A DNA stretch of 64,000 bases from Pseudooceanicola sp. HF7 (GCF_011806405.1 NZ_JAATOW010000002.1:1-64000); one strand, 5' to 3'; numbered from the stretch's first letter, positions 53,787 through 62,997 are shown. Made by a program: numbers and translations. The notes: generated by a model not told the origin, from the sequence alone.

Positions 53787-56573
53787 ATGTCGAGCGTGAT
53801 TTCCTTCAATTCTGTAGCTTCTGGTGAAGTCGTCACAGAGCGTCACTTTGGTTCGAACTACCTTGCGAACCGTCAGGATCATGCCGAAACGATCGAAACC
53901 GACGGCGGGTTCGGTGACGCGGCCGATTGGCTTGGGATCACGAACTACCGCTATCCGGGCGGCACCCTGGCGGAGAAATACTTCGATATCACGGACAAGC
54001 GCCACTTCGAGGTCGGCGCGACCGATGCCATCGATGTCGCCAATTTCGCAGATCCAAATGAAACCACGACCTTCACGCGCCTTGGCACGTTCCTGGACTT
54101 CGCAGCGGCCAATGACGCCGAGGTGACGGTGGTCATCCCCACGATCCGCTTCTTCGAAGCCTTCCAGGAGAATACGGCCACGGCCATGGCCGAGGTGGAG
54201 CAGATGGTGAAGGACTTTGTCCACAACGCCATGACCTACCCCAACGGGGGCGTGATCTCCGGCTTTGAGCTGGGCAATGAGTTCGCCTCCTGGATCGCAG
54301 GTCACAACGGTGATCTTCTGAGCCACGCCAGCGACTTTTCCGCCATCACCCGGAACCTGGCGGTTTGGGTGCAGGAAGAGCTGGACACGATGGACCTGGT
54401 GGATGAGCCCGAGATCATCGCGCAGACGGCCTTTTTCCGGCAGGGCTACCGGGGCAACAACCAGCTGGTCAGGAACCTGCTGGATGACTCCCTCGATGAA
54501 CAGTTCAGCCACCTGGAATCCGTCGAGGATTTTTACAATGCCATCGATGGGGTTTCGATCCACGCTTACCCGCATACGCCCTGGGAAGAGGAAACCTCTG
54601 ACGGGGTGATCGATATCCTGGATGATATCGGACTGGTCGACGACTGGGTCATGTTCATGGACGAATGGGCCGCTGAGAACGGCGCCGAAAGCAAGGATCT
54701 CGAGGTCTACGCGACCGAGTGGAACATCAAGAGCGCCGCTTTCAAGGAAGGCGACGTCACGGGATCGCAGGCCGGTATCGGCACTGTGGCGGCCTTCCAT
54801 AGGCTCGTGCGCGAAGGCGTGGATGAAATGCAGGTCTGGCCCGTCCTGCAGAACAAGCACTCCACCCTGGTCGACCAGGAGGAGGACGGCAGCCAGGCGG
54901 TGAGCTTCGGCGGCGCATCCTACGTGCTTCTGCGGGAGCTGGTCGAAGGCTACGAGGTGAACGAGGACCAGACCGCTTTCGATGTCGACGGCGACGGCAC
55001 CGATGATGTCTTCATCTACAATTTCGTCATGGGCGACGGCAACGTGGTGACCTTTGCCTCTTCCGCTTATGATGTGACCGTCACGCTGGACTACAAGGCC
55101 TTCGGCCTGGACGCGGATCCGACAGAGGCCCATATCGGCACCTTCCGTGCCTTTGAAAAGGATGGCGAAACGCCGATCTTCCAGGTCGAGAAGACGCAGA
55201 TCCTCTACGGCTCCAATACCTCCGTGACACTGGACATGGTCGCCTGGGAGATGACGGTCATCTCCGTGACCGAGGACATGAATGCCGTGACCCCTTCCGG
55301 CACGGGCGGATCGACCTTCACCTTCGCGACAGGGGACAGCTATTCCGACCGGCTGAACGCGGTGTTCAACAGCTATGTGGCCGATCACGCCAACATCATG
55401 GTCGGAGAGAACATCGGGACCGAGTTCCAGATCTATCCCACCTTCGCCTTCGATGCAGGCGGCGGGAACGACAAGGTCTATGGAACGGCCGGAAACGACA
55501 CCGTGCTGGGCGGCGGCGGCTCTGATAACATGACGCTCGCCAGTGGCGATGACCTGATCTACGGTGAGGTGGGCAATGACGCGATCTTTGGCGGTGCCGG
55601 TCGTGACAGCATCTCTGGCGGCGTGGGGCAGGATTACCTGGCCGGCGGTGCGGATGATGACGTGATCTTCGGCGGGGATGACTCCGACACGATCCACGGC
55701 GACGATGGCCATGACACCCTGTACGGGGGCCTGGGCAATGATTCCATCTACGGCGATGCCGGAAACGACGAGATCTATGGCGGCCGGGGGGAAAACTACC
55801 TGGATGGCGGCAACGATGATGACACGATCACGGGCCATGACCTGAAGGACACGATCATTGGCGGCAACGGGTTTGACTCGCTCTATGGGGAAGCCGGCAA
55901 CGACCTGATTTACGGGATGGAGAAAGCCGACAACCTCTATGGGGGGGCGGGCAATGACGAACTCTATGGCGGCCGGGGGCTGGACCGCATCTTTGGCGGC
56001 GAAGGGGATGACGTCGCCTATGGCGATGAGCATCGCGACGGGATCTCTGGCGGTGCAGGCAATGACCTGATCTATGGCGGCGATGACGATGACCGCCTGC
56101 TCGGAGATGAAGGCAACGACACCATCCATGGTGATGCCCATCGCGATCGGATCTTTGGCGGTGCGGACAATGACCTGATCTATGGCGGCGACGACAATGA
56201 CTGGCTGATCGGAAATGAAGGCCACGACACAATCAATGGTGACGCGGGTGATGATACAATCAAAGGTCACTCAGGCTTTGATGTGATCAACGGTGGCGCC
56301 GGCAACGATTCAATGACCGGGGATTTCAACGCCGATACCTTCATCTTCACCGATGGTTTCGGAAAGGATGAGATTACCGATTTCGAAGCCACCAATGACT
56401 TTGAGCGGATCGACCTGTCCGGTGTCAGCTCGATCACCAGCTTTGCGGATCTTCAGAAGAACCACATGGCGCAGGTCGGCAACGATGTCCTGATCTGGGA
56501 TGGAAACGGCAATGAGATCAACCTGTTGAACGTCGACATCAAGGACCTGGACAGCATTGATTTCATTCTGTGA
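53787..56573 (+). CDS. Secreted RTX protein with glycoside-hydrolase-like N-terminal domain
   Basis: 928 residues from the ATG at 53787, no Sec signal. Residues 1-500 look like a clan-A glycosidase barrel: RYPGGT (55-60), GFELGNEFASW with an acid/base candidate E165 after Asn, VSIHAYPHTP (256-265), and VYATEWNIKS with nucleophile candidate E311. Residues about 555-850 are roughly 15 nonapeptide-rich GGxGxDxxx calcium-binding repeats, followed by a C-terminal secretion region. This fits a type I-exported polysaccharide enzyme that folds on calcium outside the cell. No hlyB/hlyD/tolC genes are beside it. The opposite strand is open over 2.5 kb only because of the repeats. Confidence 0.85.
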   Translation: MSSVISFNSVASGEVVTERHFGSNYLANRQDHAETIETDGGFGDAADWLGITNYRYPGGTLAEKYFDITDKRHFEVGATDAIDVANFADPNETTTFTRLGTFLDFAAANDAEVTVVIPTIRFFEAFQENTATAMAEVEQMVKDFVHNAMTYPNGGVISGFELGNEFASWIAGHNGDLLSHASDFSAITRNLAVWVQEELDTMDLVDEPEIIAQTAFFRQGYRGNNQLVRNLLDDSLDEQFSHLESVEDFYNAIDGVSIHAYPHTPWEEETSDGVIDILDDIGLVDDWVMFMDEWAAENGAESKDLEVYATEWNIKSAAFKEGDVTGSQAGIGTVAAFHRLVREGVDEMQVWPVLQNKHSTLVDQEEDGSQAVSFGGASYVLLRELVEGYEVNEDQTAFDVDGDGTDDVFIYNFVMGDGNVVTFASSAYDVTVTLDYKAFGLDADPTEAHIGTFRAFEKDGETPIFQVEKTQILYGSNTSVTLDMVAWEMTVISVTEDMNAVTPSGTGGSTFTFATGDSYSDRLNAVFNSYVADHANIMVGENIGTEFQIYPTFAFDAGGGNDKVYGTAGNDTVLGGGGSDNMTLASGDDLIYGEVGNDAIFGGAGRDSISGGVGQDYLAGGADDDVIFGGDDSDTIHGDDGHDTLYGGLGNDSIYGDAGNDEIYGGRGENYLDGGNDDDTITGHDLKDTIIGGNGFDSLYGEAGNDLIYGMEKADNLYGGAGNDELYGGRGLDRIFGGEGDDVAYGDEHRDGISGGAGNDLIYGGDDDDRLLGDEGNDTIHGDAHRDRIFGGADNDLIYGGDDNDWLIGNEGHDTINGDAGDDTIKGHSGFDVINGGAGNDSMTGDFNADTFIFTDGFGKDEITDFEATNDFERIDLSGVSSITSFADLQKNHMAQVGNDVLIWDGNGNEINLLNVDIKDLDSIDFIL

Positions 56574-56578
56574 GCGCG

Positions 56579-56670
56579 CTCTGGGTGTCGCTAAAGGCGA
56601 AACCCAGAGAGCCCGGCACAGCAGGTCTAACCAGGGCGGCGGGTAGCCCGGGCCACGTCGTGGTTCGGGC
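56579..56670. terminator. Two hairpins between convergent genes
   Basis: First: CTCTGGGT/ACCCAGAG (56579-56586, 56602-56609), extended inward by TCGC/GCGA, starting 5 bases after the RTX stop. Second: 11-base arms 56646-56656 and 56660-56670 with two G-T pairs, 1 base beyond the AtzH-like stop on the minus strand. No long T-runs, but the placement suits transcription ends for both genes. Confidence 0.55.
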
Positions 56671-56671
56671 G

Positions 56672-57049
56672 TCAGCTTTGCAGGCTGACGTGGGCAGAGA
56701 CGATGCGCCAGCCTTCGGGAAACTTCTTCCAGACCTGAGTTTGCGCTCCGCGCTTGCCCGCCCCGCCCCGCCGGTATTCGCAGGTGGCAACGCCGGTGTC
56801 TGGACCAAGGGCCGTGACGCGCACTTCAAACAGCGTCCGCGCGATATCCGTCACGTCCCGGCCCCGGCGAAAGGCCCGGATCCGGTCGTGCCCGTACAGC
56901 CCGCCGTCGGGGCCAAGGCGGACCGCACGCTGATCTTCCCAGAAAAAGGCGGATAGGGCGGAGACGTCGTTTTCCGAAAGCGCCTCTTCATAGGCGGCGA
57001 ACTCGGCGCGGATCTCTGCCTCTACGCTGGCGCTGTCGAAATCACTCAT
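56672..57049 (-). CDS. AtzH-like / SnoaL-type NTF2-fold protein
   Basis: 125 residues from the ATG at 57049, after a GGAGGGA site. NTF2-like cone: FAAYEEALSENDVSALSAFFWEDQRAVRLG, then YGHDRIRAFRRGR and VWKKFPEGWRIVSAHVS at the end (about 105-121). AtzH-like (DUF3225) proteins accompany amidases and are small, often structural helpers. No amidase partner is adjacent. Confidence 0.8.
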   Translation of the reverse strand: MSDFDSASVEAEIRAEFAAYEEALSENDVSALSAFFWEDQRAVRLGPDGGLYGHDRIRAFRRGRDVTDIARTLFEVRVTALGPDTGVATCEYRRGGAGKRGAQTQVWKKFPEGWRIVSAHVSLQS

Positions 57050-57273
57050 CTCATCCCTCCTTGCCGGGCGTGTTCTGGCCGGGCTGATCCGGATAGGAAC
57101 GCCATTCATGGGGGAAGTTCAACTCAAAGCAGGGCGGGGTAACGTGAAAATCGATACGCCGCGCGGGGCGGTCTGGGCGGGGGCTTCAAGTAAGCCCTGG
57201 GGCCCCAAGTGATTTCACCTTGAACCTAGGCGCGGCTCCGTCCAGCTTCGCAGGACAAGCGCGGGGGAGTGAC

Positions 57274-57648
57274 ATGAGCGAAGATGACCCTAGGGTGCGC
57301 ATCCGGATCCTGTTCGGCCCGGAGCGCATGATGGGGCCGGGCAAGGCGGAGCTGCTGGAGCGGATCGCCCGCACGGGCTCCATCGCTGGGGCCGGGCGAG
57401 AGATGGGCATGAGCTACAAACGCGCCTGGCAGCTTGTCGAGGTCATGAACGCCATGTTCGCCGCCCCCCTAGTTCTGAGTTCACGGGGTGGCGCGAAGGG
57501 CGGCGGCGCCCAGGTGACAGAGACCGGACAGAAGGTGCTGAGCGCCTATCGCGGCTTGGAAGAGGCCGCCCGGCACGCCGGAGAGGCGCATGTCGCAGCG
57601 CTGCAGGACCTGCTGGCAGAGGCTGGCGATATTCCCGAAGGAAAATAG
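57274..57648 (+). CDS. modE: ModE-like molybdate-responsive regulator, DNA-binding domain only
   Basis: 124 residues from the ATG at 57274. It holds the ModE winged helix (ELLERIARTGSIAGAGREMGM then SYKRAWQLVE, split at residue 48) but ends before the C-terminal Mop (TOBE) domains that bind molybdate in E. coli ModE. Short ModE-like regulators of this sort are common in alphaproteobacteria. It is 62 bases upstream of modA on the same strand, and an inverted repeat lies in that gap. Confidence 0.82.
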   Translation: MSEDDPRVRIRILFGPERMMGPGKAELLERIARTGSIAGAGREMGMSYKRAWQLVEVMNAMFAAPLVLSSRGGAKGGGAQVTETGQKVLSAYRGLEEAARHAGEAHVAALQDLLAEAGDIPEGK

Positions 57649-57674
57649 CGCTTGCCTTTCTGTGGGCGCGGCGC

Positions 57675-57698
57675 CGATATTTCCCATCAACCATATCG
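57675..57698. promoter_or_regulatory. Candidate ModE binding site upstream of modA
   Basis: CGATAT-N12-ATATCG inverted repeat, centred 24 bases before the modA ATG, overlapping the likely ribosome-site region. It resembles the A/T-rich, CG-ended symmetrical Mo-boxes bound by ModE. Binding here would block modABC expression when molybdate is plentiful. Confidence 0.55.
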
Positions 57699-57710
57699 CC
57701 CGGAGATGCC

Positions 57711-58472
57711 ATGAAAACCGCGACCCGTCTTGTCCTTCTGCTTGGTCTGACGCTGGGACCAAGGATTGCCCAGGCGGATGAACTTTTGGTTTACGCAGCG
57801 GCCAGCCTGAAAAACGCGATGGCAGAGGTGGCAGAGCGCTACGAGGCAGAGACGGGCAACAGCCTGACCGTTTCCTATGCCGGAAGCTCCGCCCTTGCGC
57901 GCCAGATCGAACAGGGCGCGCCGGCGGATATCTATATCTCTGCCAACCCGGGCTGGATGGACGTGCTTGAGGACAAGGGGCTGCTGGATCGGGGCAGCCG
58001 TATTGACCTTCTGGGCAATGCGCTGGTCCTTGTTGGGCAGGGTGCGCCGGTGGACATCACGCCGGCGCTTGACCTTGCCGGCCGGCTTGGTCCGGATGGG
58101 CATCTTGCCATGGCGCTGGTCAAGGCCGTGCCGGCGGGGATCTACGGCAAGGCCGCGCTGGAAAGCCTTGGGCTGTGGGACCAGGTCGCAGGCCAGGTGG
58201 CGCAGGCCGATAATGTGCGCGCGGCGCTGGCGCTGGTCACTGCCGGGGCGGCGCCGATGGGGGTGGTCTATGCCACCGATGCCGTGGCGGCCGAGCGGGT
58301 GGAGGTGCTGGGCACCTTCCCCGAAGACAGCCATCCGCCGATCATCTATCCCGCCGCCAGCCTGACCGGCAGTGACAGCGCGCTGAAGGACGGCTTCCTG
58401 GCTTACCTGAAGGGGCCGGCGGCCTCTGCCGCCTTCCGCGACCAGGGCTTTACCGTGCTGGCAGAGCAGTAG
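57711..58472 (+). CDS. modA: Molybdate ABC transporter substrate-binding protein
   Basis: 253 residues with signal peptide ending near AQAD (residue 22). Oxyanion-site motifs: VYAAASLKNAM (Ser binding, about 27-37), YAGSSALARQIEQGAPADIYISA (about 53-75), and GVVYATDAVAAE. Two bases before modB. Confidence 0.93.
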   Translation: MKTATRLVLLLGLTLGPRIAQADELLVYAAASLKNAMAEVAERYEAETGNSLTVSYAGSSALARQIEQGAPADIYISANPGWMDVLEDKGLLDRGSRIDLLGNALVLVGQGAPVDITPALDLAGRLGPDGHLAMALVKAVPAGIYGKAALESLGLWDQVAGQVAQADNVRAALALVTAGAAPMGVVYATDAVAAERVEVLGTFPEDSHPPIIYPAASLTGSDSALKDGFLAYLKGPAASAAFRDQGFTVLAEQ

Positions 58473-58473
58473 G

Positions 58474-59160
58474 ATGCTGGGGCCGGAGGAATGGCAGGCC
58501 GTTGCGCTGTCTCTCAAGGTGGCGGTCTGGGCGACGCTGGTCAGCCTGCCCTTCGGGGTGCTGACCGCCTATGCGCTGGCCCGCTGGAGTTTTCCGGGGC
58601 GCCAGCTGTTGAACGGGCTGGTGCATCTGCCCCTTGTGCTGCCGCCGGTGGTGACCGGCTACCTGCTGTTGCTGACCATGGGACCCGAGGGGCCGATCGG
58701 CGGGCCGCTGAGACAGATCGGCGTGGTCTTCGCCTTTCGCTGGACCGGCGCGGCGCTGGCGGCGGGGATCATGGGATTCCCCTTGATGGTCAGGGCGATA
58801 CGCCTGTCGATCGAGGCCGTCGACCCCCGCCTGGAACAGGCCGGCGCGACCCTGGGGGCGGGGCGTCTTTGGGTGCTGCTGACCGTGACGCTGCCGCTGG
58901 CGCTGCCCGGCATCGTCGCTGGCGCCATCCTGGCCTTTGCCAAGGCGATGGGAGAGTTCGGCGCCACGATCACCTTCGTCTCCAACATCCCCGGGCGCAC
59001 GCAGACGCTGCCTTCGGCCATCTATGCCTTCCTGCAGGTGCCGGGGGGCGAAAGCGCGGCGGCGCGGCTTGTCGCGATCTCCATCGTCATCGCCATGGGG
59101 GCCTTGCTGCTGTCTGAGGTCCTGGGCCGGCGCATCGCTAGGAGGGTGGCGGGCGCATGA
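58474..59160 (+). CDS. modB: Molybdate ABC transporter permease
   Basis: 228 residues, five or six TM helices, and the EAA loop EQAGATLGAGRLWVLLTVTLPLALPGI. Overlaps modC by four bases (ATGA). Confidence 0.93.
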   Translation: MLGPEEWQAVALSLKVAVWATLVSLPFGVLTAYALARWSFPGRQLLNGLVHLPLVLPPVVTGYLLLLTMGPEGPIGGPLRQIGVVFAFRWTGAALAAGIMGFPLMVRAIRLSIEAVDPRLEQAGATLGAGRLWVLLTVTLPLALPGIVAGAILAFAKAMGEFGATITFVSNIPGRTQTLPSAIYAFLQVPGGESAAARLVAISIVIAMGALLLSEVLGRRIARRVAGA

Positions 59161-60239
59161 GCCTTTCGGTCGATATCAGCCACGATTTCGGGGCCTTCCG
59201 CCTTGAGGCGGCCTTTGAAGCCCCGCCCGGCGTCACGGTGCTGTTTGGCCGCTCCGGCTCCGGCAAGACCAGCGTGATCAATGCGGTGGCCGGGCTGTTG
59301 CCCGTGGACCGGGGGCGCGTGGCGCTTGGGGAGCGGGTGCTGATGGACAGCGCGGCGGGCGTCGCGCTGCCGGGGCATCGGCGCAGGCTGGGCTATATCT
59401 TCCAGGAGGGGCGGCTGTTTCCGCATCTCTCCGTCCGCCAGAACCTGGACTATGGCCGCTGGTTTGCCCGCCGGCGTGGCGGCGCGGTCGAAGTGGCGCG
59501 GGTGATCGAGATGCTGGGTATCGGCCCGCTGCTGGAACGCCGCCCGGCCGCGCTTTCGGGCGGGGAAAAGCAGCGTGTCGCCATCGGCCGGGCGCTTCTG
59601 TCCGCGCCTGAGCTGATCCTGGCGGATGAGCCGCTTGCCGCCTTGGACGAGGCGCGCAAAGCCGAAATCCTGCCGTGTTTCGAGAGGTTGCGGGACGAAG
59701 CGCAGGTGCCCATCCTTTACGTCAGCCATTCCGTGCAGGAGGTCGCGCGCCTGGCCACCACGGTGATCGCCATGGAGGACGGGCGCGTCACCCGCGCCGG
59801 GCCCGCGGCCGAGGTCTTTGCCGATCCGGCCTTCACCCCCACCGGCGTGCGCGACGCGGGCGCGCTGATCGAGGGGCGCATCCTTGCCCATCACGAGGAC
59901 GGCCTGACAGAGATCGCGGCCGGAAGTGCCCGTTTCCATCTGCCCCGCACCTCTGGCGCGCCGGGGCAGGCAGTGCGGCTGCGGATCGCCGCGCAGGACG
60001 TGATGCTGGCCACGGAGGCTCCGCGTGGGCTGTCGGCGCTGAACATCCTGCCGGGCAGGATCACTTCCATCCACCTCGGGACCGGGCCGGGGGTGCTGGT
60101 GTCGCTTGAGACCCCCGCCGGAGCGATGCTGGCGCGGATCACCCGGCGTTCTCTCAAGGCGATGGATCTGCGGGAGGGGGCGAGCTGTCACCTGGTGGTG
60201 AAAAGCGTGGCCTTCGCGCCGCAGGACGCGGGGCGTTGA
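59157..60239 (+). CDS. modC: Molybdate ABC transporter ATPase
   Basis: 360 residues. Walker A GRSGSGKT (31-38), signature LSGGEKQR (about 133-140), Walker B LILADEPLAALD, and a C-terminal TOBE/Mop domain from about 290, which may sense molybdate directly and compensate for the short ModE. Confidence 0.94.
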   Translation: MSLSVDISHDFGAFRLEAAFEAPPGVTVLFGRSGSGKTSVINAVAGLLPVDRGRVALGERVLMDSAAGVALPGHRRRLGYIFQEGRLFPHLSVRQNLDYGRWFARRRGGAVEVARVIEMLGIGPLLERRPAALSGGEKQRVAIGRALLSAPELILADEPLAALDEARKAEILPCFERLRDEAQVPILYVSHSVQEVARLATTVIAMEDGRVTRAGPAAEVFADPAFTPTGVRDAGALIEGRILAHHEDGLTEIAAGSARFHLPRTSGAPGQAVRLRIAAQDVMLATEAPRGLSALNILPGRITSIHLGTGPGVLVSLETPAGAMLARITRRSLKAMDLREGASCHLVVKSVAFAPQDAGR

Positions 60240-60312
60240 TCTGCAAGCCCCCGGAATGGGTGGGGTTTCTGCGATGTCATGCCGGTGTCGGGCCTCACGC
60301 CGGCATGGTGGA

Positions 60313-60343
60313 AAGGGCCCCCGGCGCTGTGCCGGAGGCCCTT
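60313..60343. terminator. Hairpin between modC and the convergent dehydrogenase gene
   Basis: 13-base arms (60313-60325 with 60331-60343) with one mismatch and a five-base loop, placed between two converging genes. Only short T-runs follow on either strand, so it is probably a moderate bidirectional terminator. Confidence 0.6.
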
Positions 60344-60347
60344 GGGA

Positions 60348-61586
60348 TCATTCGTTCCAGGCCTTGTCGGTGCCGTTGAATTCCACCCGCGTGGGCAGGC
60401 CGATCCGGTCGAGGATCGTGAAGAAGGGCTTGGGATCAAGCTCTTCCACGTTCTTCATGGTCTGCGCATCCCATTCGCCGGAGGCAACGAGCAGGGCCGC
60501 GGCCACGGGCGGGACGCCTGCGGTGTAGGAAATGCCTTGGGATCCGACCTCTTCATAGGCTTCCTTGTGATCGGCGACGTTGTAGACGAAGACCTCGACC
60601 TCTTCGCCGTCCTTCACGCCTTTCACCAGGTCCCCGATGCAGGTCTTGCCGGTGTAGCCGGGCGCAAGCGAGGCGGGATCGGGCAGCACGGCCTTGACGA
60701 CCTTCAGCGGCACCACTTCCAGCCCTTCGGCGGTCTTCACCGGCTGTTCAGAGAGAAGTCCCAGTGATTTCAAGACGGTAAAGACGTTGATGTAGTGTTC
60801 ACCAAAGCCCATCCAGAAGCGCACGTCGGCCTTGGGATAGTTAGCCGCCAGGCTATGTACTTCGTCGTGACCGGATTGATAGGCGCGCTGCGTGCCAACG
60901 ACGGGAAGCTCCCAGTCCTTGCCAGAGGCGAACATCGTGGTTTCCTTCCACTGCTGGTCTTCCCAGTAGTAGACCACGCCGGTGAATTCGCGGAAGTTGA
61001 TCTCCGGATCGAAGTTGGTGGCGAAGTACTTGCCGTGGCTGCCGGCGTTGATGTCGACGATGTCGATCGATTTGACCTCGTCCATGTATTCGTCGATGGC
61101 GAACCGCGCGAAGGCATTGACGACGCCCGGATCGAAGCCGGCGCCCAGGATGGCCGTGACACCCTTTTCGGCACAGAGATCGCGTTTCTTCCACTCGTAG
61201 TTGGCGTACCAGGGCGGGGTTTCGCAGATCTTGTCCGGCTCTTCGTGGATCGCCGTGTCGATATAGGCCGCGCCCGTCTCGATACAGGCATCTAGCACAT
61301 ACATGTTGATGAATGCTGAACCGACGTTGATGACGATCTCTGCGCCGGTCTCGCGGATCAGCGCGACGGTCGCGGCGGTATCCTTGGCATCCAGTTCATG
61401 GGCCAGGAACGTGCCGTCGACCTTCATCGCGCCCTTTGCATGGACGCTCTCGATGATCGCGTCACACTTGGACTTGGTGCGGCTCGCGATATGAAGATCG
61501 CCAAGAATATCGTTGTTCTGCGCGCATTTATGCGCCACGACCTGGGCGACGCCACCGGCGCCGATGATGAGGACGGTACGTTTCAT
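60348..61586 (-). CDS. Carboxynorspermidine dehydrogenase (saccharopine dehydrogenase family)
   Basis: 412 residues. NAD(P)-binding start VLIIGAGGVAQVVAHK (5-20), IASRTKSKC, and ILGAGFDPGVVNAFARFA typical of the CANSDH/LYS1-like family. Condenses aspartate semialdehyde with a diamine to carboxy(nor)spermidine, using NADPH. The decarboxylase gene lies 33 bases upstream in the same direction, completing the alternative spermidine pathway. Confidence 0.92.
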   Translation of the reverse strand: MKRTVLIIGAGGVAQVVAHKCAQNNDILGDLHIASRTKSKCDAIIESVHAKGAMKVDGTFLAHELDAKDTAATVALIRETGAEIVINVGSAFINMYVLDACIETGAAYIDTAIHEEPDKICETPPWYANYEWKKRDLCAEKGVTAILGAGFDPGVVNAFARFAIDEYMDEVKSIDIVDINAGSHGKYFATNFDPEINFREFTGVVYYWEDQQWKETTMFASGKDWELPVVGTQRAYQSGHDEVHSLAANYPKADVRFWMGFGEHYINVFTVLKSLGLLSEQPVKTAEGLEVVPLKVVKAVLPDPASLAPGYTGKTCIGDLVKGVKDGEEVEVFVYNVADHKEAYEEVGSQGISYTAGVPPVAAALLVASGEWDAQTMKNVEELDPKPFFTILDRIGLPTRVEFNGTDKAWNE

Positions 61587-61619
61587 CTTCTCGGGTTTCC
61601 CCCTTATTGCCAGAAAGTT

Positions 61620-62714
61620 CTACGACAGGGCCGATGCGAAATCGGCATAGTCGAAATCACGGACAAGACGCTCTGTCCCGTCCATTTCGCGGATGGCGAT
61701 GGCCGGCATCTTGACGCCGTTGAACCAGTTCTTCTTCACCATCGTATAGCCTGCGGCGTCCTGGATCGAGAGCCGGTCGCCGGGTTTCAGGGCCTCGGGG
61801 AAGCGGAATTCCCCGAAAATGTCGCCTGCAAGGCAGGATTTTCCGCAGATCATCCAGTCCTGGTCGCCGCTTTCCTCCATCTTCGCGCTTTCGCGGTAGA
61901 TCAGCAGATCCAGCATGTGCGCCTCGATCGAGCTGTCGACGATGGCCAGGTTCTTGCCGTTGAAAAGCGTATCCAGAACAGAGACTTCCAGCGTGGTGGA
62001 GCCGGTGATCGCGGCTTCGCCCGGTTCCAGGTAGACCTGCACGCCGTTGTCATCCGCAAAGCGGCGCAGGCGTTCGGCCAGGCGGTGCAGCGGGTAGCCT
62101 TCGCCGGTGAAGTGAATGCCGCCCCCAAGAGAGATCCAGTCCATGCGGCGGATCAGGTGGCCGAAGCGTTGCTCGATCACGCCCAGCATGGTGTCGAAGC
62201 GGTCGAAATCGCCGTTCTCGCAGTTGTTGTGGAACATGAAGCCAGAGATCATGTCGATCACCGGTTCGATGTCCTCGGGCGCGTGTTCGCCCAGGCGCGA
62301 GAAGGGGCGCGCCGGATCGGCCAGGTCGAAATCAGAGGTGGAGACACCGGGATTGACCCGCAGGCCACGGGTGTGGTTGCGGCTAACCTCTTCAAAACGT
62401 TGAAGTTGTGCGGCGGTGTTGAAGATCACCTTGTCGGACGAGGCCAGCACCTCCTCGATCTCGTGATCGGCCCAGGCCACGGAATAGGCATGGGTTTCGC
62501 CGGGGAACTTCTCATGCCCCAGCTTGACCTCGTACAGCGAGGAAGAGGTGGTGCCATCCATGTAGTCGGACATGAAGTCAAAGACCGACCAGGTGGCGAA
62601 ACATTTCAATGCCAGCAAGCACTTGGCCCCGGAATGCTCCCGCAGCCAGGCGATCTTTTCCATGTTCGGAAGCAGCCGGGATTTGTCGATCAGGTAGTAG
62701 GGTGTCTGCAACAT
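61620..62714 (-). CDS. nspC: Carboxynorspermidine/carboxyspermidine decarboxylase
   Basis: 364 residues from the ATG at 62714, chosen because AGAAGG lies 8 bases upstream and homology starts at MLQTPYYL. An ATG at 62747 (375 residues) lacks a ribosome site. PLP type III barrel: CLLALKCFA with the PLP Lys (about 38), HNNCENGDF, SLGGGIHF near 200, and the second-domain ICGKSCLAGD with the active-site Cys. Removes the carboxyl group to yield norspermidine or spermidine. Confidence 0.92.
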   Translation of the reverse strand: MLQTPYYLIDKSRLLPNMEKIAWLREHSGAKCLLALKCFATWSVFDFMSDYMDGTTSSSLYEVKLGHEKFPGETHAYSVAWADHEIEEVLASSDKVIFNTAAQLQRFEEVSRNHTRGLRVNPGVSTSDFDLADPARPFSRLGEHAPEDIEPVIDMISGFMFHNNCENGDFDRFDTMLGVIEQRFGHLIRRMDWISLGGGIHFTGEGYPLHRLAERLRRFADDNGVQVYLEPGEAAITGSTTLEVSVLDTLFNGKNLAIVDSSIEAHMLDLLIYRESAKMEESGDQDWMICGKSCLAGDIFGEFRFPEALKPGDRLSIQDAAGYTMVKKNWFNGVKMPAIAIREMDGTERLVRDFDYADFASALS

Positions 62715-62837
62715 CGTGGAAGCCTTCTGGCGGGGGGCCTGCGTCATCGGTTGGGGCGCGTATAGGGCCCGTGGGGCGTCCGGGCAAGACTTGGGGTTCC
62801 CCGGTCGAAGGGCAAGGGAAAAGGCCCGAAAACCCGT

Positions 62838-62892
62838 GTCTGTACCGCGTCGGTATTACGTCTGTATCATGTCGGTATTACGTCGGTGCGCG
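62838..62892. repeat. Five 11-base tandem repeats upstream of nspC
   Basis: Units at 62838-62848, 62849-62859, 62860-62870, 62871-62881 and 62882-62892. Units 2 and 4 are identical (GTCGGTATTAC); 1, 3 and 5 vary around GTC(T/G)GTA. The 11-base period is about one helical turn, so bound proteins would line up on one DNA face. It lies 120-180 bases upstream of the nspC start. Confidence 0.7.
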
Positions 62893-62927
62893 GCGCACGC
62901 TGCGTTAGGCCCGTCGTAAGCGCTGGC

Positions 62928-62944
62928 CGGGGGCGCAGCCCCCG
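62928..62944. repeat. Short G+C hairpin
   Basis: CGGGGGC-GCA-GCCCCCG, directly after the nspC upstream region and before the racemase gene's 3' end. The surrounding sequence resembles short dispersed G+C-rich intergenic elements common in this bacterial group. Could also slow transcription leaving the racemase gene. Confidence 0.5.
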
Positions 62945-62997
62945 ACGCTTCGAGGGGGCTCGATGCCCGCTCGGAGCGTTCCTCCGGTCAAAGCGCT

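Noticed and set aside
53751-56270. An 839-codon open frame on the minus strand opposite the RTX gene
   Set aside because: Its translation is a Val/Ile/Ala/Asp repeat pattern produced by reading the Gly-Asp repeats backwards; the plus strand has motifs and a good start.
55480-56330. CRISPR-like or mobile repeat array
   Set aside because: The repetition comes from coding of RTX nonapeptides in frame, with no constant spacer/repeat structure.
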